Below, one piece after another: positions 1-8,066 of a stretch of DNA of 23,296 bases (position 1 is the first letter of the stretch; the number at the start of each line of letters is the position of its first letter). Position numbers and translations under genes: made by a program. This DNA is from Sulfurimonas sp. (GTDB lineage: Bacteria; Campylobacterota; Campylobacteria; Campylobacterales; Sulfurimonadaceae). The stretch is taken from positions 1-23,296 of the forward strand of contig JAUSKV010000080.1 of NCBI GenBank assembly GCA_030646745.1, in the 5' to 3' direction. The notes beneath the pieces were generated by a model. It did not search any database. It was not told the DNA's origin and saw nothing but the letters and a program-made list of their open reading frames with translations.

Positions 1-1
1 A

Positions 2-103
2 AATATTTATCTATGCCCTACATGTGGATATATTGAGTTAGGAACTCCGCCAGAGAAGTGTCCTGTTTGTGGAGTAAAAGGCTCTACGTTTATTCAAATT
101 TAA
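2..103 (+). CDS. Rubrerythrin, C-terminal rubredoxin-like end (partial)
   Basis: Only the last 33 residues are in the window; the gene starts upstream. The frame reads two CPxCG-type knuckles, CPTCGY and CPVCG, spaced 14 residues apart, then a short tail and TAA. This is the typical rubredoxin-like FeS4 domain that ends rubrerythrins, peroxide-reducing di-iron proteins of anaerobes and microaerophiles. It is followed after 9 bp by a BFD-like ferredoxin gene and then a ferritin-like gene, which fits an oxidative-stress/iron cluster. Another protein with a rubredoxin-like zinc/iron ribbon tail cannot be excluded because the four-helix domain is not visible. Confidence 0.8.
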   Translation, partial: NIYLCPTCGYIELGTPPEKCPVCGVKGSTFIQI

Positions 104-112
104 GGAGTAAAA

Positions 113-307
113 ATGTTAGTATGCGATTGTAATGATGTCCATTTTGATGAGATTAAAGAAGCCGTAAAAAAATATGGCAACGATATGGAAGCCATTATGG
201 AAGAGACTGGTGCAGGAACTGCATGCGAATGTTGTCTAGAAGAGGATTGTGAGAAAGTAGATTTGCCACTTCCTTCGGCAATTAAAAGAGCTTTGCAAGA
301 GCTTTAG
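113..307 (+). CDS. BFD-like [2Fe-2S]-binding protein
   Basis: This 64-residue protein has the cysteine layout of bacterioferritin-associated ferredoxin-like domains: C4-x-C6 near the N-terminus (VCDCNDV), a helical stretch, then TGAGTACECC, where C38 and C41 give the second CxxC pair. C40 and C46 are extra cysteines. Family members hold a [2Fe-2S] cluster; Bfd itself donates electrons that release iron from bacterioferritin. A good ribosome binding site (AAGGAG, 102-107) overlaps the rubrerythrin stop, and a ferritin-like gene follows, so a role in iron release or redox supply to these neighbours is a reasonable inference. Confidence is high for the fold and moderate for the partner. Confidence 0.8.
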   Translation: MLVCDCNDVHFDEIKEAVKKYGNDMEAIMEETGAGTACECCLEEDCEKVDLPLPSAIKRALQEL

Positions 308-317
308 GGGGTTGTGG

Positions 318-368
318 GACATCTGTAGCAACCACTAAAACGGACGCGTTCGTTTTAGTGCATAACAT
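318..368 (+). repeat. 51-nt palindrome-centred element, copy 1
   Basis: This holds a 28-nt near-perfect palindrome (333-360): two 12-nt arms around a CGCG loop, with one G-T wobble. It aligns without gaps with 19367-19417 read on the minus strand; I count 40 of 51 positions identical. The conserved part runs from a GACATYTGT motif through the palindrome to GTGCRTAA. The element ends 20 nt before the ferritin-like ATG and is oriented like that gene. It could be an RNA leader hairpin, an operator or a dispersed repeat. Confidence 0.7.
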
Positions 369-388
369 TAGTAAATAAGGAGTAGATT

Positions 389-904
389 ATGGCTGTTCGT
401 GGTAATTCAATTATTAAAGGTGTGGAAATTAGTGAAATTATTAGGCTTTTGAATAGAGCTTATGCGGATGAGTGGTTGGCGTATTACCAATATTTTATAG
501 AGGCAAAGGTTGTTAAAGGCATTATGAAAGATGCTGTTATCTCTGAACTTACACTTCATGCGGCGGATGAGCTAAGACATGCGACGATGGTGGCAGATAG
601 AATTGTACAGCTTGGCGGCATACCTCTTTTGAACCCGCAGGAGTGGTTCAAACATACAAATTGCGGTTATGAAGAGCCTTCAGAGTTTGATGTGGTCAAA
701 ATACTAGAAGATTCAATAAAAGGTGAGCAGTGCGCAATTAGCACCTACGCATCCATATCTGACATAGTAAAAGATAAGGACATTATTACATACAATATGG
801 TGTCGCAAATTTTGGCTGACGAGGTTGAACATGAAGAGGATTTACAAGCTCTGCATAACGACATCTCAGAATTTATCTATAACATTAAAAAGAGTATAAG
901 TTAA
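389..904 (+). CDS. Ferritin-like di-iron protein, Dps-like (DpsL type)
   Basis: The 171-residue protein is a four-helix ferritin-like protein. The carboxylate/histidine pattern of a bacterioferritin-type di-iron site is visible: E28 (ADEWLAYYQY), E61-x-x-H64 (ADELRHA), E113 (KGEQC) and E145-x-x-H148 (ADEVEHEED). C92 (HTNCGY) and C115, two residues after E113, resemble the cysteine pair next to the iron site in Dps-like 'thioferritins'. Such proteins oxidise Fe(II), usually with peroxide, and store iron in small cages. The ribosome binding site is AAGGAG at 377-382. It follows rubrerythrin and BFD-like genes. A plain bacterioferritin is less likely, as no haem-site methionine is evident. Confidence 0.8.
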   Translation: MAVRGNSIIKGVEISEIIRLLNRAYADEWLAYYQYFIEAKVVKGIMKDAVISELTLHAADELRHATMVADRIVQLGGIPLLNPQEWFKHTNCGYEEPSEFDVVKILEDSIKGEQCAISTYASISDIVKDKDIITYNMVSQILADEVEHEEDLQALHNDISEFIYNIKKSIS

Positions 905-915
905 ATACTCCTTTT
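887..915. terminator. Bidirectional terminator between convergent genes
   Basis: GAGTAT (892-897) pairs with ATACTC (905-910), and flanking A (888-891) and T (912-915) runs extend the stem past one bulged C. The hairpin spans the ferritin stop codon and reaches the stop of the opposing RND gene. A-rich and T-rich flanks give a U-tract in both directions. Confidence 0.6.
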
Positions 916-2674
916 AATCTTTATGGTGCACCTCTGGAGCTATTTCAATTACATTCATGTGCTCTATGTTTATGCCTTTGCCGTCAATACAAGCAGTTGG
1001 ACAGATTGCTTTTGCTCTCGACATAAGAACGGGAATGTAGAAGAGTGAAACAAGAGTAGATGCAATACTTCCAAATATCAGAGCGATACCAAGCCCGCCA
1101 AATATCGGGTCGGTTGCGAGAAGCAAACTACCTAAAATAATCGCAACAGCGGTGAGTAGAATAGGTTTTGCTCTTGTAGCTGTGGATATAGCAATTGCTC
1201 TGTTTTTTTCTATACCGCTCTCAATGAGTGACTTTGTAAAATCTATCAGTAGTAGCGAACTTCTAGCACTAATCCCCATCAATGAAATAAATCCGATAAG
1301 TGATGTAGCGGTGAGAAAAAAGTGCACATCGGTAATAACCAGTGAAATCATATCGGTTATAAAGTGACCGATAATTACCCCGATAATAGATAAAAAACTT
1401 CCTACTAAAACTATGCCACTCAGAGCAAAAGATTTATAATAGACAACCATCAGAAGAAACATCAAAACCAAAGCAGATATAAACGCTCCACCCAAATCTC
1501 TGAATGTATCAAGCGAGACTTTCATCTCTCCGTCCCAGCGAACTAAAACCTTCTCTTTTGTCTCTTTGTGCGTCAATTCTAGGTCGAACATGTAGGTGCT
1601 CATTCCTGTTAATCTGTTTATATCAAAATCTCTTGAGAGTTTTTCTATCATGGTTTCTCTTGCGTCCATAAGAGGATACACTTGAGAAACTAAATCACAC
1701 TCCGCAGTAATCGATACCATATTTCTCATATTTTTCTTAAAAATAGTCGGGTCGGCAACCGTTGGAACCACATCTATTACCTCTTTCATCGGAACCATTA
1801 TTCCTGCCATGTTTATAAGCTTCAGTCTTGAAAGTTTTAGTTCAAGCTCCTCTTTTGATGCACTGTCTAGGGTTCTTGTCTCTTCAGTCAAACTCACAAA
1901 AATTGGAATTTGGTCTTGCTGCAGTCCGGAGTTTTTAATGGCTACTACATTCCCTTTAAACGCCATGTAGAGTATGTTGCTGACCTGTTCTACGCTTAGG
2001 TTACTGGCTATTATTTTTTCAACATTCGGGATTATTTCATATTTTGTATAGACATCATCCTGCATAACATCAATGTCAGAAAGCCCCTCAGTTTCTTTTA
2101 ATGACTTCTGTATAATTTTTGATGTTTCTCTTAGGAGTAAATTATCTTTTCCAAACAGATTCACCTCTATGGTTGCGAATGTCGGCGGACCTGAGGGCAT
2201 CTCTATAAATTTGACTGTTGCATCCGGATAGACGCTTTCGCACTTCTTTTGGATTATTGGTCGTATTCTGTGAACCATCATGTATGAAGCTTCATCTCTT
2301 CCATGTTTAGGAGTTAGATTTACAACTATTTCAGCTTGATTCTTTAGATTCTTAAATCCACTTCCCTTTACTAGCCCTGCATAATCAAGTGGAGCACCTT
2401 GACCCAAAAACATCTCCATATTTAAAATCTCTTTCTCTTTTTTTAGCTCGGTAGCTACGCACTCAATTACCTCTTTGGTCTGATTTATAGTGCTGTTTGT
2501 CGCTGTGTCAACATATATACTAAAGGTGTCGGCACTTTTTCCGGGTAACATTTTTGCGAGAACGATTCTAGTAGGTATCATCATAAGTGAAAAGATTAAC
2601 AGACCTAAAACTATAAAGCCTATTTTTCTCTGCTCCTTTCTATCGCTCGCTATTTTATATATGTACTCTTCCAT
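914..2674 (-). CDS. RND exporter, C-terminal half
   Basis: These 586 residues correspond to the second half of an AcrB/HAE-type RND pump. There is one membrane segment at about 18-40 (equivalent to TM7), a large periplasmic porter region, then five membrane segments from about residue 390. The TM10 region reads GISARSSLLLIDF, with R471 where AcrB has the proton-relay lysine K940. The tail carries CPTACIDGKG and a His-rich end. The ATG lies in the same frame as the upstream half, separated from its TAA only by ATT. An AGGA motif sits about 12 nt upstream of the ATG, which is rather far. It is either a separate subunit or the product of one gene split by a nonsense codon. Confidence 0.85.
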   Translation of the reverse strand: MEEYIYKIASDRKEQRKIGFIVLGLLIFSLMMIPTRIVLAKMLPGKSADTFSIYVDTATNSTINQTKEVIECVATELKKEKEILNMEMFLGQGAPLDYAGLVKGSGFKNLKNQAEIVVNLTPKHGRDEASYMMVHRIRPIIQKKCESVYPDATVKFIEMPSGPPTFATIEVNLFGKDNLLLRETSKIIQKSLKETEGLSDIDVMQDDVYTKYEIIPNVEKIIASNLSVEQVSNILYMAFKGNVVAIKNSGLQQDQIPIFVSLTEETRTLDSASKEELELKLSRLKLINMAGIMVPMKEVIDVVPTVADPTIFKKNMRNMVSITAECDLVSQVYPLMDARETMIEKLSRDFDINRLTGMSTYMFDLELTHKETKEKVLVRWDGEMKVSLDTFRDLGGAFISALVLMFLLMVVYYKSFALSGIVLVGSFLSIIGVIIGHFITDMISLVITDVHFFLTATSLIGFISLMGISARSSLLLIDFTKSLIESGIEKNRAIAISTATRAKPILLTAVAIILGSLLLATDPIFGGLGIALIFGSIASTLVSLFYIPVLMSRAKAICPTACIDGKGINIEHMNVIEIAPEVHHKD

Positions 2675-2677
2675 AAT

Positions 2678-4252
2678 TTAATGGTGTCCTTTGGTATGTT
2701 TGAGAAGTTTTTTTGCCAAGAAAGGAGTAAAAACATAAGCGACAAAAAGTGATACGGCTAAGGCGACGGGAACGTTCAGAGGAATAGGAAGCATAAACTG
2801 TCCCATCATTCCGCCAACAAAAGCCATGGGTATCATGGTAAGCATAATCGCGATTGTTGCTATGTTTGTTGATGGTCCAATCTCATCTGTGGCTTCTATA
2901 ATTATTTCGTCAAAATTTTTATGCACAGACTCTTTTAAGTGCATTCGCCTATGTATATTTTCGATAACAATAATAGCATCATCCACAATAAGCCCTAGGC
3001 TGAGTAAGAATGCAAAGAGTGTAATCCTGTTGATGGTTTGATCCGTCATCATGGCAATAAAAAGTGTAGCTGCGAGTATCATGGGCACTGCAATAGTTAC
3101 AACAAGAGATTCTCTCCAGCCTAAAAAAGGGATGAGAATAAGAGATATTATGGCAATTGTTAAAACAAGGTGATGCACAAGCTCATTTACCGCCTCGTTT
3201 GCCCTCTCTCCATAATTTCTGGTAACAATATAGCCCAAACCATTCTTGCCTAGCTCCTCTTCATTCTCCTTTAATGTTTCTATAATACTTTCAGCCAGAT
3301 GAACGGCGTTTGTCCCCTTTAGCTTTGAAATAGTCATAGTAACTTGGTCCTGAGTATCTGAAAATGGAGAGCCGTCTGCTTGATAGTTGATAAAAGCCTC
3401 TTGATAATTTTGTATATCATAAAAGTATTTAACATCGGCAATATCTTTGAGATAGATAAGAGAATCCATATATTTTGCGATAATGAGATTTTGGAGGTCT
3501 TCTATATCGTTGATGGCATTTTTAACTCCAAACACTATGAGCCGATTCTCTTTTGTCGGCAAATCAACTTCCGGAGAGTTTTTTGCGATTGCCTGAATAG
3601 ATTGAACCACTTGACCGATGGAGATATGATAACCTGAGAGTTTATCAAGGTCTAAAAGAACATTGAATTGCGGTTTCTTTGCCCCTTTTAAAGTGGTTTT
3701 TGAAATATGCTCAATAGAATTTATATCTTGTTGAATATCTTTTATTTGTTTATAGAGAACAATATGGTCAATCCCTTTCTCCTCCTTTTTGTAAAAGGCA
3801 ACCGTTACTATAGGAACATCAATATCAATATCAAAAGGTTTCACGAGTGGCATCATAGCTCCACCCGGCAGTGAATCCATGTTCTGCATAACTTTGTCAT
3901 AGAGTTTTAGATTTGAGGACTCTCTATCTTGACCGATATCGTACTGTATATTTAACATGCCGACATTATGCATAGCAGTGGAATAAATATCCTTTATGCC
4001 TTTTATTTCGCTTATTCTTCTTTCTAACGGTTTTAAAACTGCATTATTTATTTCATCCGGTGAAGCACCCGGCATGGGAACAATTATAGAGCCGCCGCTT
4101 ACTGCAATTTGCGGGTCTTCTTCTCTGGGCATAACGACTAAAGAGATATAACCCAAAGAGAGAATAGAAAATGCAAGAATAGCGGTGAGAGGGTTGTTTA
4201 AAAACCCCTTTGCCAAGTGCCCTGCAATATTATTTATCTTGTATGGTTTCAT
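2678..4252 (-). CDS. RND exporter, N-terminal half
   Basis: These 524 residues match the first half of an AcrB-like RND transporter. There is a short cytoplasmic start, TM1 at about 19-42, a VVMPREEDPQIAVSGG start of the porter domain, PMPGASPDEINNAVLKPLE, and TM2-TM6. TM4 contains the proton-relay pair D424-D425 (LSLGLIVDDAIIVIENIHRR). The protein stops in the cytoplasmic linker after TM6 (LLKHTKGHH, TAA), where a full pump would continue to TM7; the rest is encoded directly downstream in the same frame. Its ATG overlaps the stop of the upstream gene (ATGA at 4249-4252). No membrane-fusion or TolC-like gene is visible in the window, so the substrate is unknown. Confidence 0.88.
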   Translation of the reverse strand: MKPYKINNIAGHLAKGFLNNPLTAILAFSILSLGYISLVVMPREEDPQIAVSGGSIIVPMPGASPDEINNAVLKPLERRISEIKGIKDIYSTAMHNVGMLNIQYDIGQDRESSNLKLYDKVMQNMDSLPGGAMMPLVKPFDIDIDVPIVTVAFYKKEEKGIDHIVLYKQIKDIQQDINSIEHISKTTLKGAKKPQFNVLLDLDKLSGYHISIGQVVQSIQAIAKNSPEVDLPTKENRLIVFGVKNAINDIEDLQNLIIAKYMDSLIYLKDIADVKYFYDIQNYQEAFINYQADGSPFSDTQDQVTMTISKLKGTNAVHLAESIIETLKENEEELGKNGLGYIVTRNYGERANEAVNELVHHLVLTIAIISLILIPFLGWRESLVVTIAVPMILAATLFIAMMTDQTINRITLFAFLLSLGLIVDDAIIVIENIHRRMHLKESVHKNFDEIIIEATDEIGPSTNIATIAIMLTMIPMAFVGGMMGQFMLPIPLNVPVALAVSLFVAYVFTPFLAKKLLKHTKGHH

Positions 4253-4953
4253 TTGATTCCTAGATAGTTGTCATGCGCAGCTTTTAGAGAACTTATAATC
4301 TCTTTTATATCACTTTTTTCTAAGAGTGTTTCGGGGGTGTCATTTTCTATATTCTTTAAAAAATTACTCTCTTTTTGCCCAACACCCATAAGTGCAATAT
4401 TTGTCACGAGCCAATCACTTTTTCTAAGCTTCGCTCGGTCTATTACTGTATTTACAAACTCATCTTTTTTGTTAAACACTTGCTCTTGAAGCTTTGTCAG
4501 ATTTTGATGTTGATACTCATCCAACCCATAGCCGTTTAGCTTGCCTATTAAGTAAGGAGTAACTTTGTATTTGCTTGGTAATTTTACAAATCTTTTTGAT
4601 TGAAAAAGATTTATTTTTTCATTATCAAACATCATGTAAGCGTTAATTTGTATGTCGTAAAAATCGCTTTCCTTGCTTAACTTTAAAAATTCTTCTATTT
4701 TCGATATCTCATCCATATTAAAATATGTTGAGTATTTACGATTAAAATCTTCATCTTTATCCTGAGAAAGTGTTGCAACATAATCAACTCTTGATTGAAT
4801 ATATTTAACCGCAGCTAAATTAATTTTTTTATTATCATATTGATAAAAATTAGTTAGCTTTTCATCCAGTCCTCTTAAGCAAAACAGCCCAATAATTAGA
4901 GCTATCAATATTGAAGATAACAGCAATAACTTGACATTTTCTATACGTTTCAT
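4249..4953 (-). CDS. Membrane-anchored hypothetical protein, RND operon
   Basis: I do not recognise this 234-residue protein. It begins with a short basic stretch and one hydrophobic segment at about 8-27 (LLLLSSILIALIIGLFC), then a mostly helical, charged region with no further membrane segments and only one cysteine, C25, inside the anchor. It should sit in the periplasm on an uncleaved anchor or signal. It is first in the operon, with the RND half-genes following by a 4-bp overlap, so translation is coupled. The position is where an RND operon usually encodes its membrane-fusion adaptor, but I see no lipoyl or beta-barrel adaptor features. Ribosome binding site AAGGA precedes the ATG. Confidence 0.75.
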   Translation of the reverse strand: MKRIENVKLLLLSSILIALIIGLFCLRGLDEKLTNFYQYDNKKINLAAVKYIQSRVDYVATLSQDKDEDFNRKYSTYFNMDEISKIEEFLKLSKESDFYDIQINAYMMFDNEKINLFQSKRFVKLPSKYKVTPYLIGKLNGYGLDEYQHQNLTKLQEQVFNKKDEFVNTVIDRAKLRKSDWLVTNIALMGVGQKESNFLKNIENDTPETLLEKSDIKEIISSLKAAHDNYLGIK

Positions 4954-5156
4954 TTCAATCCTTTTTGCATCCCTTTTGATAAGAAGATTTTATATCAATA
5001 CGCATAAAAAAACAACACTATCTATTTGTTATGCAAATATTAATTAGAAATCTTACTTTATTACACAAAGTTAATATAAATAATAAAAAATAATAACAAT
5101 CTTATGAATATATATTCAATAAATTGATATGCTTACAATTAGAAAAAATTTAAAGG
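4954..5156. promoter_or_regulatory. AT-rich divergent promoter region
   Basis: This stretch separates the minus-strand RND operon from the plus-strand MORN-protein cluster. For the minus operon, a TATAAA-like -10 lies just upstream within TTGATATAAAATC (about 4990-5002). For the plus side, a -10-like TATGCT lies near 5128, ahead of the AAAGGG ribosome binding site at 5152-5157. No clear operator was found. These assignments are by eye only. Confidence 0.4.
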
Positions 5157-5162
5157 GTGTTT

Positions 5163-5780
5163 ATGAAAAATGTGCTAATGACGACTATCTTAATGTTTGG
5201 GTTAAGCCTTACTCTTAATGCAAAAGATATTGATGGCAATATACTTATCGTAAAAAATAATTTATCGTATGAAAAAGATAAAAATGAAGTTTTTACAGGT
5301 AATGCTTACTTCTTTTTTGAAGACGGTAAAACAAAAAAAATCGTACCTTATTACCAAGGACAAATGGACGGTAGATTGACGGAGTGGCGAAGTGACGGAG
5401 CTATAAAAACTGTTGCTTATTTTAGAAAGGGTAAGCAAGACGGTGAATATATAGGTAACTTTGAGAATGATAAAAAAGCGGTAGTTGCTTATTTTAAAGA
5501 TGGACTACAAAACGGGGAAGTTGCTACTTGGTATGAAAACGGCAGAAAAAAAAGCAGTTCTTATTTTAAAAATGATCTTCAGGACGGCGAGTATAAAACT
5601 TGGCATGAGAATGGAAATTTAGCATCTCAAGGACTCTATATAAGCGGTAAAAAGGACGGTATTCAAAAAAAATGGCATGAGAATGGACAGCTAGGATATA
5701 AGGCTTTTTTCAGTAATGGTAATATTATGGGAGAAATTGACATTTGGGATCAAAATGGCGTTTATGTGCCAAAAAAATAG
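5163..5780 (+). CDS. Secreted MORN/YwqK-like repeat protein
   Basis: The protein (about 205 residues) has a signal peptide (MKNVLMTTILMFGLSLTLNA, cut before KD), then a short lead and about six MORN_2/YwqK-type repeats of the form 'ayfk.g..dGe...w.enG', for example YFKDGLQNGEVATWYENG and GEYKTWHENGNLASQG. Such repeats form extended beta-hairpin stacks; in database names they are often called 'YwqK family antitoxin', which says little about function. The ATG at 5163 is preferred to the in-frame GTG at 5157 because AAAGGG at 5152-5157 is then correctly spaced. It precedes the MotA-like/OmpA-like pair by 39 bp, so co-transcription is likely. Confidence 0.75.
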   Translation: MKNVLMTTILMFGLSLTLNAKDIDGNILIVKNNLSYEKDKNEVFTGNAYFFFEDGKTKKIVPYYQGQMDGRLTEWRSDGAIKTVAYFRKGKQDGEYIGNFENDKKAVVAYFKDGLQNGEVATWYENGRKKSSSYFKNDLQDGEYKTWHENGNLASQGLYISGKKDGIQKKWHENGQLGYKAFFSNGNIMGEIDIWDQNGVYVPKK

Positions 5781-5819
5781 TATATAATTTCGTATTTATC
5801 TAATATACTAGGAACAAAC

Positions 5820-6950
5820 ATGCCAATTTCAAGAGGCACTTCATTGTGCTCCGCAAACTTTATTGTTATTTCTATGATTCCTATACTATTTTTTTTAGCT
5901 ATAGTCATGGGATACATGGGAATAATTCCGCTTAATGTGCCACTCTCTTCGGTCTTGATTATTGGATTTATTTTACTTACCTTCTTAATGTTTACTAAAC
6001 ATAATGCTAATTACAGTATTTGTAAAATGCGCTCTTCTTATATAAAAATGGAGCACACCTTAAATTCTAAATTAGAGGCAAACTCTTTGGTTATTAATAG
6101 CGAGAGAAAATCTGTACTAGATATAGGAGATTTTTTAAATCACTACTATGCAGATATTAGAAATAACAACTTTGTGGCAGTTGCAGCATCTATATTTCCT
6201 ATGTTGGGAATATTAGGGACATTCTTGGCAATCTCCATCTCGATGCCTACTTTTTCAGTTTCGGATACCACGGCTCTAGACAATGATATATCTATTCTTT
6301 TAAGTGGTGTAGGCTCTGCATTTTATGCTTCTATTTATGGAATTCTGCTCTCTTTAATATGGACATATTTTGAAAAAAGCGGTCTTAGCAAGATAGACCA
6401 TTATTTTGCAGCTATTAAAGCAAGATTTAAATCAAATGTATGGTCAAATGATGAGTTGACAATCTATAAATATTCACAATATGAACTCAAAGACAATAGA
6501 TTCCTTACGGCATTGCGTGAAACATTTAATCTTGATTTTGTTAAGACGCTCAACGAGCAGCATTTATCAAGTTTTAAAGAGATTATGTATGAAAGCAATT
6601 ATAACTTTACGCAAATATCAAGCCATCTTCAATATGCATCCAAAGAGCTAAAAGAGACACTTTCATTAATGGATAATAATCAAAGTGCGCAAGAAGCGAA
6701 AAATCAGATAGAGAAAAATCTATTAGACTTTACCTATGCAACAAAGAGTCTTGAAAAGAGCACTAAAATATTTAATGCCCATCTTACTACTTCACTTGAT
6801 AAAACATTTGAAAAGATTGACACGGAGATAGGCGATATAGTTATAAAATTGGCAGATTTCGCAACACATGTGAGTTTAGAGAGCAAAGAAGTCCAAGATA
6901 GTGTAAAAAAATATCATCAGATGATAGCTAGTCAGATAAAAGCTCAGTAA
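5820..6950 (+). CDS. MotA/TolQ/ExbB-like proton-channel protein
   Basis: The 376-residue protein has two N-terminal membrane segments (about 12-32 and 40-58), a cytoplasmic loop, then two more: VAVAASIFPMLGILGTFLAIS (about 120-145), carrying the family's LGxLGT motif, and LLSGVGSAFYASIYGILLSLIW (about 160-183). That is the MotA/TolQ/ExbB topology of five-subunit ion-driven rotary stators. After TM4 comes a helical cytoplasmic tail of about 190 residues with coiled-coil character, longer than in TolQ or ExbB and reminiscent of ZorA. The next gene starts immediately after the stop and encodes the matching MotB/OmpA-type partner. It is not flagellar MotA by context, and its output is unknown. 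Confidence 0.75.
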   Translation: MPISRGTSLCSANFIVISMIPILFFLAIVMGYMGIIPLNVPLSSVLIIGFILLTFLMFTKHNANYSICKMRSSYIKMEHTLNSKLEANSLVINSERKSVLDIGDFLNHYYADIRNNNFVAVAASIFPMLGILGTFLAISISMPTFSVSDTTALDNDISILLSGVGSAFYASIYGILLSLIWTYFEKSGLSKIDHYFAAIKARFKSNVWSNDELTIYKYSQYELKDNRFLTALRETFNLDFVKTLNEQHLSSFKEIMYESNYNFTQISSHLQYASKELKETLSLMDNNQSAQEAKNQIEKNLLDFTYATKSLEKSTKIFNAHLTTSLDKTFEKIDTEIGDIVIKLADFATHVSLESKEVQDSVKKYHQMIASQIKAQ

Positions 6951-8066
6951 ATGTTTTACAAAAACGAAAATGATGATAACACAAACTTCTGGATATCGTA
7001 TGCTGACCTTATGGCGGGCTTGCTTTTTGTTTTTATTCTGCTTATTGGTGCAATAGTTGTAAAATCAATTGTGCTCAAAACAAATCTTGATAACAAAGAG
7101 AGCTCTTTGGAGAGTTCAACTCGAATGCTGCTTTTAAGAGACACAGAAGTGCAAAAACTGAAAAAATTGCTCGAAGCGAGAATGAGTGAGCTGAAGAGTT
7201 CACAGGATTCCTTGGTTTTGACAAGAGATTCCCTCAAGTTAAAAACAGAAGAGATAGTGAATTTGAACAATATTTTACTCTCGCAAAATATGAAAGTTGA
7301 TGATTTCAACTCAAAAATTATAATCATACAAAATTTACTCAACGAAACAAATGCAAGCTTGAGCAATCAAAACAAAAAGTTACAAGATTATGAGGACAAA
7401 GTTTTAATACTTTCCAATGAATTAAGCGGCAAAAATGAAACATTAAAACTAAAGGATAAAGAGCTTTTAGATCTATTACAAGCAATAGAACAGAAGCAGA
7501 CTAAGTATGATGTGCTCATAGCAAAACTTCAAGCACAAAAAGCTAAAATCAAAGGTTTGACAGGCATAAAAATAAAGCTTATTGCAGAACTAAAAGAGAG
7601 TCTCGGAAAAAATGTTGAGATTGACCCAAAAAGTGGCTCTTTAAGATTAGCATCCAATATATTATTTGACAAAGGAAGTGCCGAGTTAAAGGAGTCATCC
7701 AAAATTGAGCTGAAAAAAGTTTTTATTGATTATATCGGAGCATTGATAGCAAATAAAAGTATAAAATCTCAGCTTGATAGGATAAGCATAGAAGGGCATA
7801 CAGACAGCGATGGAGGCTATTTATATAACTTAAACCTCTCCCAACAAAGAGCATATGCAGTTATGAACTATCTTTTAACACTAGATTTTACTAACGATAA
7901 CAATCTTAAGCCTCTTTTAGTGGCAAGCGGTCGCTCGTATCAAGACACTATTTACAATAAAGATATGGTAGAAGACAAAGATGCTTCAAGAAGAATTGAG
8001 ATTAAATTTAGCTTGAGAAATGATGATGCTATGGATGAGATTGGCAGGCTGTTAGATTTTGAATAA
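6951..8066 (+). CDS. MotB-like OmpA-domain protein with long coiled coil
   Basis: The 371-residue protein begins with a single membrane segment, FWISYADLMAGLLFVFILL, where D19 matches the essential aspartate of MotB-type stator subunits. About residues 40-205 are rich in Leu, Lys and Glu in heptads, predicting a long periplasmic coiled coil. Residues about 225-365 form an OmpA-like peptidoglycan-binding domain (ILFDKGSAEL, IEGHTDSDG, NLSQQRA, ASRRIEIKF). The pair with the upstream channel gene should make a proton-driven machine anchored to the wall. Compared with flagellar MotB or ZorB, the coiled coil between membrane and OmpA domain is unusually long. The start codon directly abuts the upstream TAA. 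Confidence 0.8.
   Translation: MFYKNENDDNTNFWISYADLMAGLLFVFILLIGAIVVKSIVLKTNLDNKESSLESSTRMLLLRDTEVQKLKKLLEARMSELKSSQDSLVLTRDSLKLKTEEIVNLNNILLSQNMKVDDFNSKIIIIQNLLNETNASLSNQNKKLQDYEDKVLILSNELSGKNETLKLKDKELLDLLQAIEQKQTKYDVLIAKLQAQKAKIKGLTGIKIKLIAELKESLGKNVEIDPKSGSLRLASNILFDKGSAELKESSKIELKKVFIDYIGALIANKSIKSQLDRISIEGHTDSDGGYLYNLNLSQQRAYAVMNYLLTLDFTNDNNLKPLLVASGRSYQDTIYNKDMVEDKDASRRIEIKFSLRNDDAMDEIGRLLDFE

Noticed and set aside
389..904. Classic bacterioferritin
   Set aside because: The di-iron ligands fit, but the cysteine pair and the absence of an obvious haem-binding methionine fit a Dps-like ferritin better.
6956..7366. 136-residue minus-strand frame inside the OmpA-domain gene
   Set aside because: It is antisense to a strong coding frame, has no ribosome binding site I can see and resembles no protein; it follows from the repetitive codon use of the coiled coil.
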